In this document: positions 8,309-17,982 of the stretch, one piece after another
How positions within the stretch are numbered: the stretch's first letter is position 1
How the letters are laid out: each line of letters begins with the position of its first letter
NCBI RefSeq assembly: GCF_002797595.1
Contig: NZ_PGFE01000001.1
Span: forward strand, 1-64,000
Direction: 5' to 3'
Length of the DNA: 64,000 nt
Origin: Sediminihabitans luteus
Lineage (GTDB): Bacteria > Actinomycetota > Actinomycetes > Actinomycetales > Cellulomonadaceae
Translations under genes and position numbers: made by a program
Notes under the pieces: model-generated
The model's input: only the letters and a program-made list of their open reading frames with translations
Database searches by the model: none
Told to the model about the DNA's origin: nothing

Positions 8309-9310
8309 TTAGCGGCTCAGGGCCGGGAGCACCTGGCGGCCGAACGTCTCGATCCACTCGCGCTGGTTGCGGCCCACGTTGTGCAGGTAGATCCGGTCGA
8401 ACCCGAGGTCGACGAACTGCTGGATGTAGGCACGGTGCACGTCGGGGTCCTCCGAGATCACGAGGCGGTCCTCGAAGTCCTCGGCGCGCACGAGCTTGGC
8501 CATCTGCTCGAGGTCGTGGGGCGAGCGGATGTCTCCCTTGGGGAACTTCATGCCGCCGTTGGGCCACTGCACGAGCGCGTTCTCGAGCGCCTCCTCGTAG
8601 GTCGACGCCCACGACATGTGGAGCTGGAGCACCTTGGGCATGGTCTCGGGGTCGCGCCCGGCGTCGCGCGCGCCCGTGTCGAACCGGTCGAACAGCATCG
8701 AGATCTTCTCGAGCGGCGCGCCCACGGTGATGAGGCCGTCGGCGACCTTGCCGGCACGCTTGGCGGTCACGGGCCCGGCGGTCGCGACGAGGATCTCGGG
8801 CGGAACCTCGGGCATGGTCCACAGCCGCGAGGACTCCATCTTGTAGAACTCGCCCGCGTGCTTGACGTCGCGGCCCTGGAGCGAGGCGTTGAACAGCTTC
8901 TTGATGATGTCGATGGCCTCGAACATGCGGTTGATCCGCTCGGGCGCCTCGGGCCAGTAGCCGGCGACGACGCGCTCGTTGAGCGCCTCGCCCGACCCGA
9001 GGCCGAGCCAGTGCCGCCCCGGGTACATCGCGGCGAGCGTGGCCGACGCCTGGGCGACCATCGCGGGGTGCCAGCGGAACGTCGGGGCGGTCACGCCCGG
9101 GCCGATGTCGCCCGTCGTGCGCTCGCCCAGCGCCGTGAGCACGTTCCACACGAACGAGGCCTCGCCCTGCGCGGGGACCCACGGCTGGAAGTGGTCGGCG
9201 GCCATGGTGCCGCTGAACCCGTGCTGCTCGGCGAGCGCGCTGAGCTCGACGGCCTCGGTGGGGTGGAACTGCTCGAGTGCGGCGGCGTAGCCGACGGTCA
9301 GGGATGCCAT
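8309..9310 (-). CDS. F420-dependent LLM-class oxidoreductase (glucose-6-phosphate dehydrogenase-like family)
   Basis: 333 aa TIM-barrel protein of the luciferase-like monooxygenase class. The family motifs SDHFQPW-like ([13 protein letters not shown], residues about 37-49), [29 protein letters not shown] and [20 protein letters not shown] match the F420-dependent Fgd branch (TIGR03557-like). It should use F420 made usable by CofE, encoded just downstream. The substrate is not known; true Fgd activity cannot be claimed from the sequence. A GATAGT -10 element lies 8 nt before the ATG. It is divergent from valS. Confidence 0.88.
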   Translation of the reverse strand: MASLTVGYAAALEQFHPTEAVELSALAEQHGFSGTMAADHFQPWVPAQGEASFVWNVLTALGERTTGDIGPGVTAPTFRWHPAMVAQASATLAAMYPGRHWLGLGSGEALNERVVAGYWPEAPERINRMFEAIDIIKKLFNASLQGRDVKHAGEFYKMESSRLWTMPEVPPEILVATAGPVTAKRAGKVADGLITVGAPLEKISMLFDRFDTGARDAGRDPETMPKVLQLHMSWASTYEEALENALVQWPNGGMKFPKGDIRSPHDLEQMAKLVRAEDFEDRLVISEDPDVHRAYIQQFVDLGFDRIYLHNVGRNQREWIETFGRQVLPALSR

Positions 9311-9436
9311 GCTCCGAGACTATCCCCGTCGGACCGATTACCCGAGACCTGCGGTTCTGGGTAGTGCGCGTGTCGGGCGGACGTCGCACGCGGCGTCCGC
9401 GGTCCGAGAGAGTCGCACGCGCCGCGCTCGATCTGG

Positions 9437-9442
9437 GACAAT
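9437..9442 (+). promoter_or_regulatory. -10 element of valS, probable leaderless promoter
   Basis: GACAAT is followed by 7 nt and then the ATG at 9450. No Shine-Dalgarno is visible before either candidate ATG (9441 or 9450). The 9441 ATG overlaps this -10 element, which favours the 9450 start. Confidence 0.5.
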
Positions 9443-9449
9443 GGCGCCC

Positions 9450-12215
9450 ATGAGCACCTTCTCGTCCGCGGCCGACGCCGCCCCCGCCCCGACCCCCGCC
9501 ACGCCCACGACCTCGGCCACGCCCGACGTCCGCCCGGCCGGCGACGTGGTCCGCGCGACGGTCCGCGAGGTGCCGGACAAGGTGAGCACCGACGGGCTCG
9601 AGGCCAAGTACGACGCCGCGTGGACCGCGCAGGGCACGTACGCGTTCGACCGCACGCGCACGCGCGAGCAGGTCTACTCGATCGACACCCCGCCGCCGAC
9701 CGTCTCCGGGTCGCTGCACGTGGGCCACGTGTTCTCGTACACGCACACCGACGTCGTCGCGCGCTTCCAGCGCATGCGCGGCAAGGAGGTGTTCTACCCC
9801 ATGGGGTGGGACGACAACGGCCTGCCGACCGAGCGCCGCGTCCAGAACTACTACGGCGTGCGCTGCGACCCGACCCTGCCCTACGTCGAGGGCTACGAGC
9901 CCCCGCACGAGGGCGGCGAGGGCAAGAGCATCAAGAGCGCCGACCAGCAGCCGATCTCGCGCCGCAACTTCATCGAGCTGTGCGAGCGGCTCACGGTCGA
10001 GGACGAGCGCACGTTCGAGGAGCTGTGGCGCCGCCTCGGGCTCTCGGTCGACTGGAACCACCACTACCAGACGATCTCGGCCGACGCCCGGACCGTCGCC
10101 CAGAAGGCGTTCCTGCGCAACCTCGCGCGCGGCGAGGCCTACCAGGCCGAGGCCCCCGGCCTGTGGGACGTCACGTTCCAGACCGCGGTCGCGCAGGCCG
10201 AGCTCGAGGCCCGCGACTACCCGGGGCACTTCCACCGCGTCGCGTTCCACCCGACGTCCGACAGCCCGGCCGCGGGCACGCCCGTGATCATCGAGACCAC
10301 CCGTCCCGAGCTGCTCGCGGCGTGCGTCGCGCTCATCGCGCACCCCGACGACGAGCGTTACCAGCACCTGTTCGGCACGACCGTGCGCTCGCCCCTGTTC
10401 GACGTCGAGGTGCCCGTCGTGGCGCACCCCGCCGCGCAGGCCGACAAGGGTGCGGGCATCGCGATGTGCTGCACGTTCGGCGACCTGACCGACGTGCAGT
10501 GGTGGCGTGAGCTGCGCCTGCCGACGCGCTCGATCATCAGCCGCGACGGGCGCATCACGCGCGAGACGCCGGCCTGGATCGAGACCGAGCCGGCGCGCGC
10601 GCTGTTCGCCGAGCTCGAGGGCAAGACGACGTTCTCGGCCCGCACGGCCGTGGTCGACGCGCTGCGCGCCTCGGGCGACCTCGACGGCGAGCCCGTCGCG
10701 ACCCAGCGCAAGGCCAACTTCTTCGAGAAGGGCGACAAGCCGCTCGAGATCGTCACCTCGCGCCAGTGGTACATCCGCAACGGCGGCCGCGACGCCGACC
10801 TCAACGCGGCGCTCCTCGCGCGTGGCGCCGAGGTCGCGTTCCACCCCGACTTCATGCGCGTGCGCTACGACAACTGGGTCGGCGGCCTCAACGGCGACTG
10901 GCTCGTCTCGCGCCAGCGGTTCTTCGGCGTGTCCATCCCGCTGTGGTACCCGGTGCTCGACTCGGGCGAGGTCGACCACGACCACCCGATCGTGCCCGAC
11001 GAGTCGGCGCTGCCCGTCGACCCGTCGTCCGACGTGCCCGCGGGCTTCACCGAGGACCAGCGCGGCGTGCCTGGCGGGTTCGTGGGCGAGGCCGACGTCA
11101 TGGACACCTGGGCGACGTCGTCGCTCACGCCGCAGATCGCGGGCGGCTGGGAGCGCGACGAGGACCTCTTCGCGCGCGTGTTCCCCATGGACCTGCGCCC
11201 GCAGGGCCAGGACATCATCCGCACGTGGCTCTTCTCGACCGCGGTGCGCTCGCACCTCGAGCACGACTCCGTGCCGTGGCGCAACGCCGCGATCTCGGGC
11301 TGGATCCTGGACCCCGACCGCAAGAAGATGTCGAAGTCCAAGGGCAACGTCGTCACGCCCATGGGCCTGCTCGAGGAGCACGGCTCGGACGCGGTGCGCT
11401 ACTGGGCGGCCTCGGCGCGCCTGGGCACCGACGCCGCGTTCGAGGTCGGCCAGATGAAGATCGGCCGCCGCCTCGCGATCAAGATCCTCAACGCGTCGAA
11501 GTTCGCGCTCGCGTTCGGCGACGGCGAGATCGTGCTCGACCCGGCGCTCGTGACCGAGCCGCTCGACCGGGCGATGCTCGCCGGGCTCGCCGACGTCGTG
11601 GACCGCGCCACCGAGGCGCTCGAGGCATACGACCACACGCGCGCGCTCGAGACCACCGAGACGTTCTTCTGGACGTTCTGCGACGACTACCTCGAGCTCG
11701 TCAAGGACCGCGCGTACGGCGCCGGCGCCGACAGCGACGAGGTCGACGCCGCGACCCGCTCGGCCCGCGTCGCGCTCGGCCTCGCGCTCGACGTGCTGCT
11801 GCGCCTGTTCGCCCCGGTCGTGCCGTTCGCGACCGAGGAGGTCTGGTCGTGGTGGCGCGAGGGCTCGATCCACCGCGCGCCCTGGCCCACCTCGGGCCCG
11901 CTGCGCGAGGCCGCGGGCGACGCCGACCCGGGCGTCCTCGCCGTCGCCGGCCACGCCCTCGCCGCGCTGCGCAAGATCAAGTCCGAGGCCAAGGTCTCGA
12001 TGCGCACCCCGATCCTGAGCGTCGAGCTCGCGGTGCCCGCCGCCGGGGTCGCGGGCGTCGAGGCGTCCGCGGTCGATGTCCGCAACGGCGGTCGCGTCGA
12101 GGGCCCGCTCACGGTCGTCGAGGCCGCCGCGGGCCAGGGCGACCCCGCGGTCCAGGGCGGGATCGTCGTCGTCGCCTCCGAGCTCGGCGAGCCCGTGGTC
12201 CGCAACCGCGGCTGA
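9450..12215 (+). CDS. valS: valine--tRNA ligase
   Basis: 921 aa class I aminoacyl-tRNA synthetase charging tRNA-Val. After an Ala/Pro/Thr-rich head of about 40 residues, the HIGH-type motif reads HVGH at 90-93, the editing domain spans roughly residues 220-430, and KMSKS is at 626-630. The C-terminal coiled-coil arm of the E. coli enzyme is missing, as in the type 2 ValS subfamily of actinobacteria and others. No upstream leader peptide or T-box is visible. A strong hairpin follows the stop. Confidence 0.96.
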   Translation: MSTFSSAADAAPAPTPATPTTSATPDVRPAGDVVRATVREVPDKVSTDGLEAKYDAAWTAQGTYAFDRTRTREQVYSIDTPPPTVSGSLHVGHVFSYTHTDVVARFQRMRGKEVFYPMGWDDNGLPTERRVQNYYGVRCDPTLPYVEGYEPPHEGGEGKSIKSADQQPISRRNFIELCERLTVEDERTFEELWRRLGLSVDWNHHYQTISADARTVAQKAFLRNLARGEAYQAEAPGLWDVTFQTAVAQAELEARDYPGHFHRVAFHPTSDSPAAGTPVIIETTRPELLAACVALIAHPDDERYQHLFGTTVRSPLFDVEVPVVAHPAAQADKGAGIAMCCTFGDLTDVQWWRELRLPTRSIISRDGRITRETPAWIETEPARALFAELEGKTTFSARTAVVDALRASGDLDGEPVATQRKANFFEKGDKPLEIVTSRQWYIRNGGRDADLNAALLARGAEVAFHPDFMRVRYDNWVGGLNGDWLVSRQRFFGVSIPLWYPVLDSGEVDHDHPIVPDESALPVDPSSDVPAGFTEDQRGVPGGFVGEADVMDTWATSSLTPQIAGGWERDEDLFARVFPMDLRPQGQDIIRTWLFSTAVRSHLEHDSVPWRNAAISGWILDPDRKKMSKSKGNVVTPMGLLEEHGSDAVRYWAASARLGTDAAFEVGQMKIGRRLAIKILNASKFALAFGDGEIVLDPALVTEPLDRAMLAGLADVVDRATEALEAYDHTRALETTETFFWTFCDDYLELVKDRAYGAGADSDEVDAATRSARVALGLALDVLLRLFAPVVPFATEEVWSWWREGSIHRAPWPTSGPLREAAGDADPGVLAVAGHALAALRKIKSEAKVSMRTPILSVELAVPAAGVAGVEASAVDVRNGGRVEGPLTVVEAAAGQGDPAVQGGIVVVASELGEPVVRNRG

Positions 12216-12221
12216 CCACCC

Positions 12222-12262
12222 ACGACGGCCGGGCCGGGGGTTGCCCCCGACCCGGCCGTCGT
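12222..12262. terminator. bidirectional terminator between valS and the baeRF gene
   Basis: Long GC hairpin with perfect outer arms ACGACGGCCGGG / CCCGGCCGTCGT and an inner GGGGG/CCCCC extension around a small TTG-containing loop. It lies between two converging genes and can serve both. Confidence 0.8.
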
Positions 12263-12281
12263 GCGTGCGGCGTGCGGGGTC

Positions 12282-13472
12282 TCAGAGCTCGTGCAGCCGC
12301 CTGCTGTCGCCGCTCATGCTCACCGCGGACTCGCTGGGCGTGCCGTCGTCGGTCCAGCGCAGCACGGCCCCGACCCCGTCGGTCAGCGCGACGCTGCCCG
12401 CAGGTGCGAACGTGACGCCCGCGTCCTGACCGAGCGCCGCACGCACGAGCGCGACGCCGACCGGGTAGCGGTGGATCTCGTCCTCGACGCCCATCTCGGC
12501 GATCGCCTCGCGGCTCGTGCCCACGTGCAGCGGCGACGGCCCGACCCAGACCTCGCGCTGGCCGTCGCCCGCCGTCGCGAGGAGCTCGTCGCCGAGCACG
12601 AGCTCGGCGACCTGCCCGCGCGCGAGCACGGCCACGACGTCCTCGAGCGAGGACACTCCCCCGCTCGCGCGCCCCTGGCCCTCGCGCAGCGCGTCGAGGA
12701 CGACGGCGCGCCGGGCGGTGCGCACCTCGTCCACGACCTCGGCGCACCGGCCCGTGAACGCCGCGGACGGCGCCTCGCCGCGGACCCCGCCCGGGACGTC
12801 GCGCACGAGGGCGAGCACGGGCCGCCCGAGCGCAGCCTTGACCAGCCCCGCGGCGCGCACGTCGCCCGTGAGGATCACGACCTCAGGACGACGCTCGGCG
12901 ACCGACGCCTCCACGCGCCGTGCGACGGTCTCGGCGTTGCGCCCCCAGGAGTCCTCGGCGCGCGCCTCGACCCTGCGCTGCGCGGTGCCGCCGACCGCGG
13001 CCTTGCTGACCTCGTCGTGGTCCCCCTCGACGGTCTCGGCGCCCTGGTCGATCCCGTCGGGCCCCGAGCGCGACCAGCGCAGGTCGGCGCCCGTGCGGTC
13101 GACGACCACGACGAGCCGGTCGACCGACTGCTCGGCCGCCCGCCCCGCGGGCAGCAGCACGGGCACGGGACCGTAGGACGCAACAGGCGTCGCGGGCGGC
13201 GCCCCCACGACGCGGTCGACGAGCACGCCGTCGTCGTTCGCGACGACGACCTTCGCGTGCGGACCGCGCACGTGCGTGGGCCGCATCACGGCCTGCTCGA
13301 GCAGGTCGACGGTCGCCTGGGGGGCGCCGTCACGCACCAGGGAACGCACGACCCCGCGCCATCGGTTCTCGACCTCGCGCTCGCCCGCGTCGCCGTCCCG
13401 CGTCACGTCCAGGAAGACGGTCGCGAACGGCCCTGCGGTCCCGAGCAACGGCTTGAGCCAGTCGATCTTCAT
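12282..13472 (-). CDS. Rv2629/baeRF family 2 (Vms1/eRF1-like) protein
   Basis: 396 aa protein resembling M. tuberculosis Rv2629 in length and layout: an N-terminal GPFATVFLDVTRDGD segment, a central GPVPVLLPAG / VVVVDRTGADL region, EVVILTGDVRAAGLV, and a C-terminal ARAL-type nucleotide-like domain ending in VGAVLRWTDDG. These bacterial release-factor-like proteins are related to eRF1 and Vms1 peptidyl-tRNA hydrolases and are thought to act on ribosomes. A GGQ motif is not seen. The ATG (MKIDWLKPLL) has Shine-Dalgarno AAGGA 7 nt upstream and is preferred to the longer open frame. Confidence 0.8.
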   Translation of the reverse strand: MKIDWLKPLLGTAGPFATVFLDVTRDGDAGEREVENRWRGVVRSLVRDGAPQATVDLLEQAVMRPTHVRGPHAKVVVANDDGVLVDRVVGAPPATPVASYGPVPVLLPAGRAAEQSVDRLVVVVDRTGADLRWSRSGPDGIDQGAETVEGDHDEVSKAAVGGTAQRRVEARAEDSWGRNAETVARRVEASVAERRPEVVILTGDVRAAGLVKAALGRPVLALVRDVPGGVRGEAPSAAFTGRCAEVVDEVRTARRAVVLDALREGQGRASGGVSSLEDVVAVLARGQVAELVLGDELLATAGDGQREVWVGPSPLHVGTSREAIAEMGVEDEIHRYPVGVALVRAALGQDAGVTFAPAGSVALTDGVGAVLRWTDDGTPSESAVSMSGDSRRLHEL

Positions 13473-13582
13473 GCAGGATCCTTCCGTCGTCGACGGGGCG
13501 CGGCACGCCGCACGGCCACGCCCGAGGATCACCCCAGCGTGGGGCACGCCGCGACACCCCGCCACCCGCAGGGTCGAGACCC

Positions 13583-13918
13583 TCAGGCGTAGAGGTCAGG
13601 CTCCTGGTCGTCGGACGACGCGCCGTGCGCGAGCGCGATGATCCGGTGCTGGCGCTTGACCTCGCTCACGATGAACTCGCGGAACTGCTCGGCGAAGGCC
13701 GGATCGAGCCCGGACGAGGCCGCGATGCCGCCGAGGCGAGCGATCTGCGCGGCCTCGCGCGTCATGTCCGCCGGCGGCAGGCCCGCCTGCGCCTTGAGCT
13801 CGCCGACGCGGCGCGTGCACGTGAACCGCTCGGCCAGCAGGTGCATGAGCGCGGCGTCGATATTGTCGATGCTGGCGCGCAGTGCGAGGATCTCGGCGGG
13901 CACTTCGGGCGACGTCAT
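13583..13918 (-). CDS. chorismate mutase, AroQ type
   Basis: 111 aa all-helical enzyme that turns chorismate into prephenate for phenylalanine and tyrosine. The pattern ILALRASIDNIDAALMHLLAERF, then RRVGELKAQ and the C-terminal QFREFIVSEVKRQHRII match AroQ-beta/gamma-like mutases, with the expected Arg, Lys and Glu/Gln positions. TAGGAT sits 6 nt before the ATG with no Shine-Dalgarno, so the message is probably leaderless. It is divergent from fadD. Confidence 0.88.
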   Translation of the reverse strand: MTSPEVPAEILALRASIDNIDAALMHLLAERFTCTRRVGELKAQAGLPPADMTREAAQIARLGGIAASSGLDPAFAEQFREFIVSEVKRQHRIIALAHGASSDDQEPDLYA

Positions 13919-14019
13919 CCGTCGATCCTACGGTCGAACTGCCTAGGACGACGCGTCCTGGGTATCGTCGCGGACGGGTAGAGTTCTGGGGCGCCCTGCC
14001 CACCCGAAGCGGAGTCCCC

Positions 14020-15822
14020 ATGCAACGAAGCGAGTCGCCGACCCTCGTCGAGGTCGACGCCCGGACCACCATCCCGTCCCTGCTCAGCGCCCGCGTCGAG
14101 CGCTCCGCGGACCTCCCGCTCGTCGAGCGGCGCGGCCCCGACGGCACGTGGGAGCCCGTGACGGCCCGCGAGTTCGCCGACGACGTCGCCGCGGTCGCGC
14201 GCGGGTTCCTCGCGCGCGGGCTCGAGAAGGGCGACCGCGTCGCGATCATGTCGCGCACGCGCTACGAGTGGATGCTGCTCGACTTCGCGGCGTGGGCCGC
14301 GGGCCTGGTCCCCGTGCCCGTGTACGAGACCTCGTCGCCCGAGCAGGTGCGCTGGATCCTCGAGGACTCGGGCACCCGCCTCGCCGTGACCGAGACCGCC
14401 GCGCACGCCGCGACCGTCGCCGCCGTCCGCGACGCGCTGCCCTCGCTCGAGGACGTGCTCGTGCTCGACGACGGAGCCCTCGAGGCCCTGCGCTCCGCCG
14501 GGACCGCGGTGACGGCGTCCGCCCTCGAGGCGCGGCGCGACGCGTGCCAGCGCGACGACGTCGCTACGATCATCTACACCTCGGGCTCGACCGGACGCCC
14601 CAAGGGCGCCGAGCTCACGCACGGGAACTTCGTGCACCTCGCCCTCAACGGCGTCGAGGGGCTCGCCGAGATCGTCGCGCCCGCCGGCGCCCGCACGCTG
14701 CTGTTCCTGCCGCTCGCGCACGTGTTCGCGCGGTACATCCAGGTCATGGCCGTCGCCTCGCCGAGCGTGATCGGGCACTCCCCCGACACCAAGGACCTGC
14801 TGGCCGACCTCTCGACGTTCCGTCCCACCTACCTGCTCGCGGTGCCGCGCATCTTCGAGAAGGTCTACGCGGGCGCCGAGCGCAAGGCGGGCGGCGGCAC
14901 GCGCGGCAAGGTCTTCGCGTGGGCCGCCGAGGCCTCACGGGCCTACTCGCGCGCGACGTCCGCAGGACGCGCGTCGTTCGGGGTGCGCGCCCGGCACGCG
15001 GTCGCGGGCCGGCTCGTGCTCCAGACCCTGCGCGACGCTCTCGGAGGGCAGGCGACCTACGCGATCTCGGGCGGCGCACCACTGGGCGAGGACCTCGGGC
15101 ACTTCTTCCGCGGCGCCGGCCTGACGATCCTCGAGGGCTACGGCCTGACCGAGACGACCGCGCCCACGGCGGTCAACCGCCCGGGCAGCACGCGCGTCGG
15201 GACCGTCGGCACCGCGTTCCCCGGGACCTCGATCCGGATCGCCGACGACGGCGAGATCCAGGTCCGCGGCGCGCACGTGTTCCACGGGTACCGCAACCAG
15301 CCCGGCCTCACGGCCGAGGTGTTCGACGACGGGTGGTTCCGCACGGGCGACCTCGGCACGATCGACGACGACGGGTTCGTCCGGATCGTGGGCCGCAAGA
15401 AGGAGATCATCGTGACCGCGGGCGGCAAGAACGTCGCGCCCGCACCGCTCGAGGACCGCCTGCGCACGCACCCGCTCGTGAGCCAGGCCGTCGTGGTCGG
15501 CGACCAGCAGCCGTTCGTCGGCGCGCTCGTGACCCTCGACGCCGAGGGGCTCGAGCACTGGACGACGACGCGTGGCCGGGCCCCGCTGAGCCTCGCCGAG
15601 GCCGCGACCGACCCCGACGTGCTCGCCGAGGTCGACCGGGCCATGGCCACCGCGAACGAGATCGTCTCGCGCGCCGAGTCGATCCGGAAGGTCACGGTGC
15701 TGCCGCTCGACTTCACCGAGGAGAACGGCTACCTGACGCCATCGCTCAAGGTGCGGCGCCCCATCGTGCTCGACGCGTTCGCGGACGAGATCGCCGCGCT
15801 GTACGGCACGCCCCGGGCCTGA
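14020..15822 (+). CDS. long-chain fatty acid--CoA ligase (AMP-binding, FadD15-like)
   Basis: 600 aa enzyme activating fatty acids with ATP and CoA. The AMP-binding P-loop IIYTSGSTGRPKG starts near residue 184, the adenylate motif GYGLTETTAP near 377, the GWFRTGDLGTIDDDGF hinge near 448 and the catalytic lysine region SLKVRR near the C-terminus. The ATG is chosen because GGAG lies 5 nt upstream. It is convergent with clpX; their stop codons lie inside a shared hairpin. Confidence 0.93.
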   Translation: MQRSESPTLVEVDARTTIPSLLSARVERSADLPLVERRGPDGTWEPVTAREFADDVAAVARGFLARGLEKGDRVAIMSRTRYEWMLLDFAAWAAGLVPVPVYETSSPEQVRWILEDSGTRLAVTETAAHAATVAAVRDALPSLEDVLVLDDGALEALRSAGTAVTASALEARRDACQRDDVATIIYTSGSTGRPKGAELTHGNFVHLALNGVEGLAEIVAPAGARTLLFLPLAHVFARYIQVMAVASPSVIGHSPDTKDLLADLSTFRPTYLLAVPRIFEKVYAGAERKAGGGTRGKVFAWAAEASRAYSRATSAGRASFGVRARHAVAGRLVLQTLRDALGGQATYAISGGAPLGEDLGHFFRGAGLTILEGYGLTETTAPTAVNRPGSTRVGTVGTAFPGTSIRIADDGEIQVRGAHVFHGYRNQPGLTAEVFDDGWFRTGDLGTIDDDGFVRIVGRKKEIIVTAGGKNVAPAPLEDRLRTHPLVSQAVVVGDQQPFVGALVTLDAEGLEHWTTTRGRAPLSLAEAATDPDVLAEVDRAMATANEIVSRAESIRKVTVLPLDFTEENGYLTPSLKVRRPIVLDAFADEIAALYGTPRA

Positions 15823-15838
15823 GGCCCGGCCTCAGGCC
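15816..15838. terminator. compact shared terminator overlapping both stop codons
   Basis: Perfect inverted repeat GGCCTGAGGCC / GGCCTCAGGCC with a single-base centre. The fadD stop is within the left arm and the clpX stop within the right arm, so the two converging genes share one hairpin with no spare DNA. Confidence 0.7.
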
Positions 15839-17106
15839 GACTTCTCGCGCGGGGCCCGCTTGGGCTCCGCGCGGGGCACGATCGTCGGGTTCACGTTGTC
15901 GAGCACGACGTCGCGCGAGATGACGACGCGCTCGACGTCGTCACGGCTCGGGACGTCGAACATGACCTGCTGGAGGACCTCCTCCATGATCGCCCGAAGC
16001 CCGCGCGCGCCCGTGCCGCGCAGCAGCGCCTGGTCGGCGATCGCGCCGACCGCGTCGTCCTCGAACTCGAGCTCGACGCCGTCGATCTGGAACATGCGCT
16101 GGTACTGGCGCACCAGGGCGTTCTTGGGCTCCGTGAGGATGCGCACGAGCGCGTCGCGGTCGAGCGGCGAGACCGCCGCGATGATCGGCAGGCGCCCGAT
16201 GAACTCCGGGATGAGGCCGTAGGTGTGCAGGTCCTCGGGGCGGACCTCCGCGAAGAGGTCCGCGGTGTCGTCCGACTCCATCGGCGCGCCGAACCCGACG
16301 CCGCGCTTGCGCACGCGCGAGGCGACGATGTCGTCGAGCCCCGCGAACGCGCCCGCCACGATGAACAGCACGTTCGTCGTGTCGATCTGGATGAACTCCT
16401 GGTGCGGGTGCTTGCGACCGCCCTGCGGCGGCACCGAGGCGCTCGTGCCCTCGATGATCTTCAGCAGCGCCTGCTGCACGCCCTCGCCCGAGACGTCGCG
16501 CGTGATCGACGGGTTCTCGGCCTTGCGGGCCACCTTGTCGACCTCGTCGATGTAGATGATCCCGGTCTCGGCCTTCTTGACGTCGAAGTCGGCCGCCTGG
16601 ATGAGCTTGAGGAGGATGTTCTCGACGTCCTCGCCCACGTAGCCGGCCTCGGTCAGCGCGGTCGCGTCGGCGATGGCGAACGGCACGTTGAGCATCTTCG
16701 CGAGCGTCTGCGCGAGGTACGTCTTGCCCGTGCCCGTCGGGCCGATGAGCAGGATGTTCGACTTCGAGATCTCGACGTCGGAGTCGTCGTGCGCGGTCCG
16801 CGGCGCCTCGGCCGCCTGGATCCGCTTGTAGTGGTTGTACACCGCGACCGCGAGGGCCCGCTTGGCGGCGTCCTGCCCGATGATGTACTGCTCGAGGAAG
16901 TCGAAGATCTCCCGAGGCTTGGGCAGGTCCACCAGGCCCAGCTCGGCCGCCTCCGTGAGCTCCTCCTGCGCGATCTCGTTGCAGAGCTCGACGCACTCGT
17001 CGCAGATGTAGACACCAGGGCCGGCGATCAGCCTCTTGACCTGCTTCTGCGACTTCCCGCAGAAAGAGCACTTGAGCAGGTCGGCGCCGTCCGAGATCCG
17101 GGCCAC
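15832..17106 (-). CDS. clpX: ATP-dependent Clp protease ATP-binding subunit ClpX
   Basis: 424 aa AAA+ unfoldase that feeds substrates to ClpP. The N-terminal zinc domain has Cys 13, 16, 35 and 38; Walker A GPTGTGKT is at 122-129, Walker [10 protein letters not shown] near 183, the pore loop GYVGEDV near 150, the ClpP-binding loop in the RKRGVGFG region, and sensor 2 RGTGARGLR near 363. The GTG start with GAGGAG upstream gives the normal ClpX N-terminus [16 protein letters not shown]. It lies downstream of clpP2, separated by 131 bp with two inverted repeats. Confidence 0.97.
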   Translation of the reverse strand: MARISDGADLLKCSFCGKSQKQVKRLIAGPGVYICDECVELCNEIAQEELTEAAELGLVDLPKPREIFDFLEQYIIGQDAAKRALAVAVYNHYKRIQAAEAPRTAHDDSDVEISKSNILLIGPTGTGKTYLAQTLAKMLNVPFAIADATALTEAGYVGEDVENILLKLIQAADFDVKKAETGIIYIDEVDKVARKAENPSITRDVSGEGVQQALLKIIEGTSASVPPQGGRKHPHQEFIQIDTTNVLFIVAGAFAGLDDIVASRVRKRGVGFGAPMESDDTADLFAEVRPEDLHTYGLIPEFIGRLPIIAAVSPLDRDALVRILTEPKNALVRQYQRMFQIDGVELEFEDDAVGAIADQALLRGTGARGLRAIMEEVLQQVMFDVPSRDDVERVVISRDVVLDNVNPTIVPRAEPKRAPREKSA

Positions 17107-17153
17107 TATTCGTCTCCTCGCCTCTGGTCCACGCTTCCTGCCCCCATTGGACA

Positions 17154-17230
17154 CCACCGGAGGCCCGTTGTCAGCAGGGCACTCCGGTGGGTCCGTCCCC
17201 TCATGGGGTGATCTGTCCCGTCATGAGGGG
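17154..17230 (-). promoter_or_regulatory. two inverted repeats between clpP2 and clpX
   Basis: CCACCGGAG (17154-17162) pairs with CTCCGGTGG (17182-17190), and CCCCTCATG (17197-17205) pairs with CATGAGGGG (17222-17230). The second lies right after the clpP2 stop and could be a partial terminator; the first lies in the clpX leader. Together they could set the ratio of ClpX to ClpP. Confidence 0.5.
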
Positions 17231-17237
17231 TCTTTCG

Positions 17238-17936
17238 TCACGGGCGGTTCTGGATGACCGGCTTGCGGCTCTCGAGCACCTGGTCGACGAGGCCGTAGTC
17301 CTTGGCCTGCGCGGCCGTGAGGATCTTGTCGCGCTCGATGTCCTGCTGCACCTGCTCGAGGCTGCGCCCCGTGTGCAAGGACAGCGTGCTCTCGAGCCAC
17401 TCGCGCATGCGGATGAGCTCGTTCGCGTGGATCTCGATGTCCGAGGCCTGCGCGTAGCCGCCACCCTCCATCGCGGGCTGGTGGATCAGCACGCGCGCGT
17501 TCGGGAGCGCGAGACGCTTGCCCGGCTGACCCGCCGCGAGCAGCACCGCGGCGGCCGACGCGGCCTGCCCGAGGCACACCGTCTGGATCTGCGGCTTGAT
17601 GTACTGCATCGTGTCGTACAGCGCCGTCATCGCGGTGAACGAGCCACCGGGCGAGTTGATGTACAGGATGATGTCGCGGTCCGGGTCCGAGCTCTCGAGC
17701 ACGAGCAGCTGGGCCATCACGTCGTCCGCCGAGGCGTCGTCGACCTGGACGCCCAGGAAGATGATGCGGTCCTCGAACAGCTTGGTGTAGGGGTCCTGCC
17801 GCTTGTAGCCGTACGCCGTGCGCTCCTCGAACTGCGGGAGCACGTAGCGGGACGACGGCACGCCGTTCGGCAGGGCGCGCCCGCCCGCGCCGGCGAGGCG
17901 CTGGGCGGTGGAGATGTACTGGGACTCGATGCTCAC
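17238..17936 (-). CDS. clpP2: ATP-dependent Clp protease proteolytic subunit, second paralogue
   Basis: 232 aa serine protease subunit. The oxyanion strand INSPGGSF is near residues 91-98, the catalytic serine lies in [11 protein letters not shown] near 124, the histidine in IHQPAMEGG near 149, and the aspartate in QDIERDK near 198. The N-terminus is about 25 residues longer than ClpP1. In actinobacteria ClpP1 and ClpP2 assemble as a mixed tetradecamer. The start is a GTG with GAGGAGAG upstream. It follows clpP1 after 46 bp. Confidence 0.95.
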   Translation of the reverse strand: MSIESQYISTAQRLAGAGGRALPNGVPSSRYVLPQFEERTAYGYKRQDPYTKLFEDRIIFLGVQVDDASADDVMAQLLVLESSDPDRDIILYINSPGGSFTAMTALYDTMQYIKPQIQTVCLGQAASAAAVLLAAGQPGKRLALPNARVLIHQPAMEGGGYAQASDIEIHANELIRMREWLESTLSLHTGRSLEQVQQDIERDKILTAAQAKDYGLVDQVLESRKPVIQNRP

Positions 17937-17982
17937 GGGTTCTCTCCTCGTGGGGTGGAAGGTGTCGTGGGGACGTGGGCGC

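Noticed and set aside
8187-11954. Very long minus-strand frame opposite valS
   Set aside because: It has the Arg/Gly/Asp/Val composition of an antisense shadow of valS and no conserved motif. Similar long shadows opposite pepN (39461-42034) and the amidase/GTPase region (54871-58998) were dropped for the same reason.
13583-13918. A separate prephenate dehydratase or fused aromatic-pathway enzyme
   Set aside because: The protein ends after the single AroQ domain; no other aromatic gene is adjacent.
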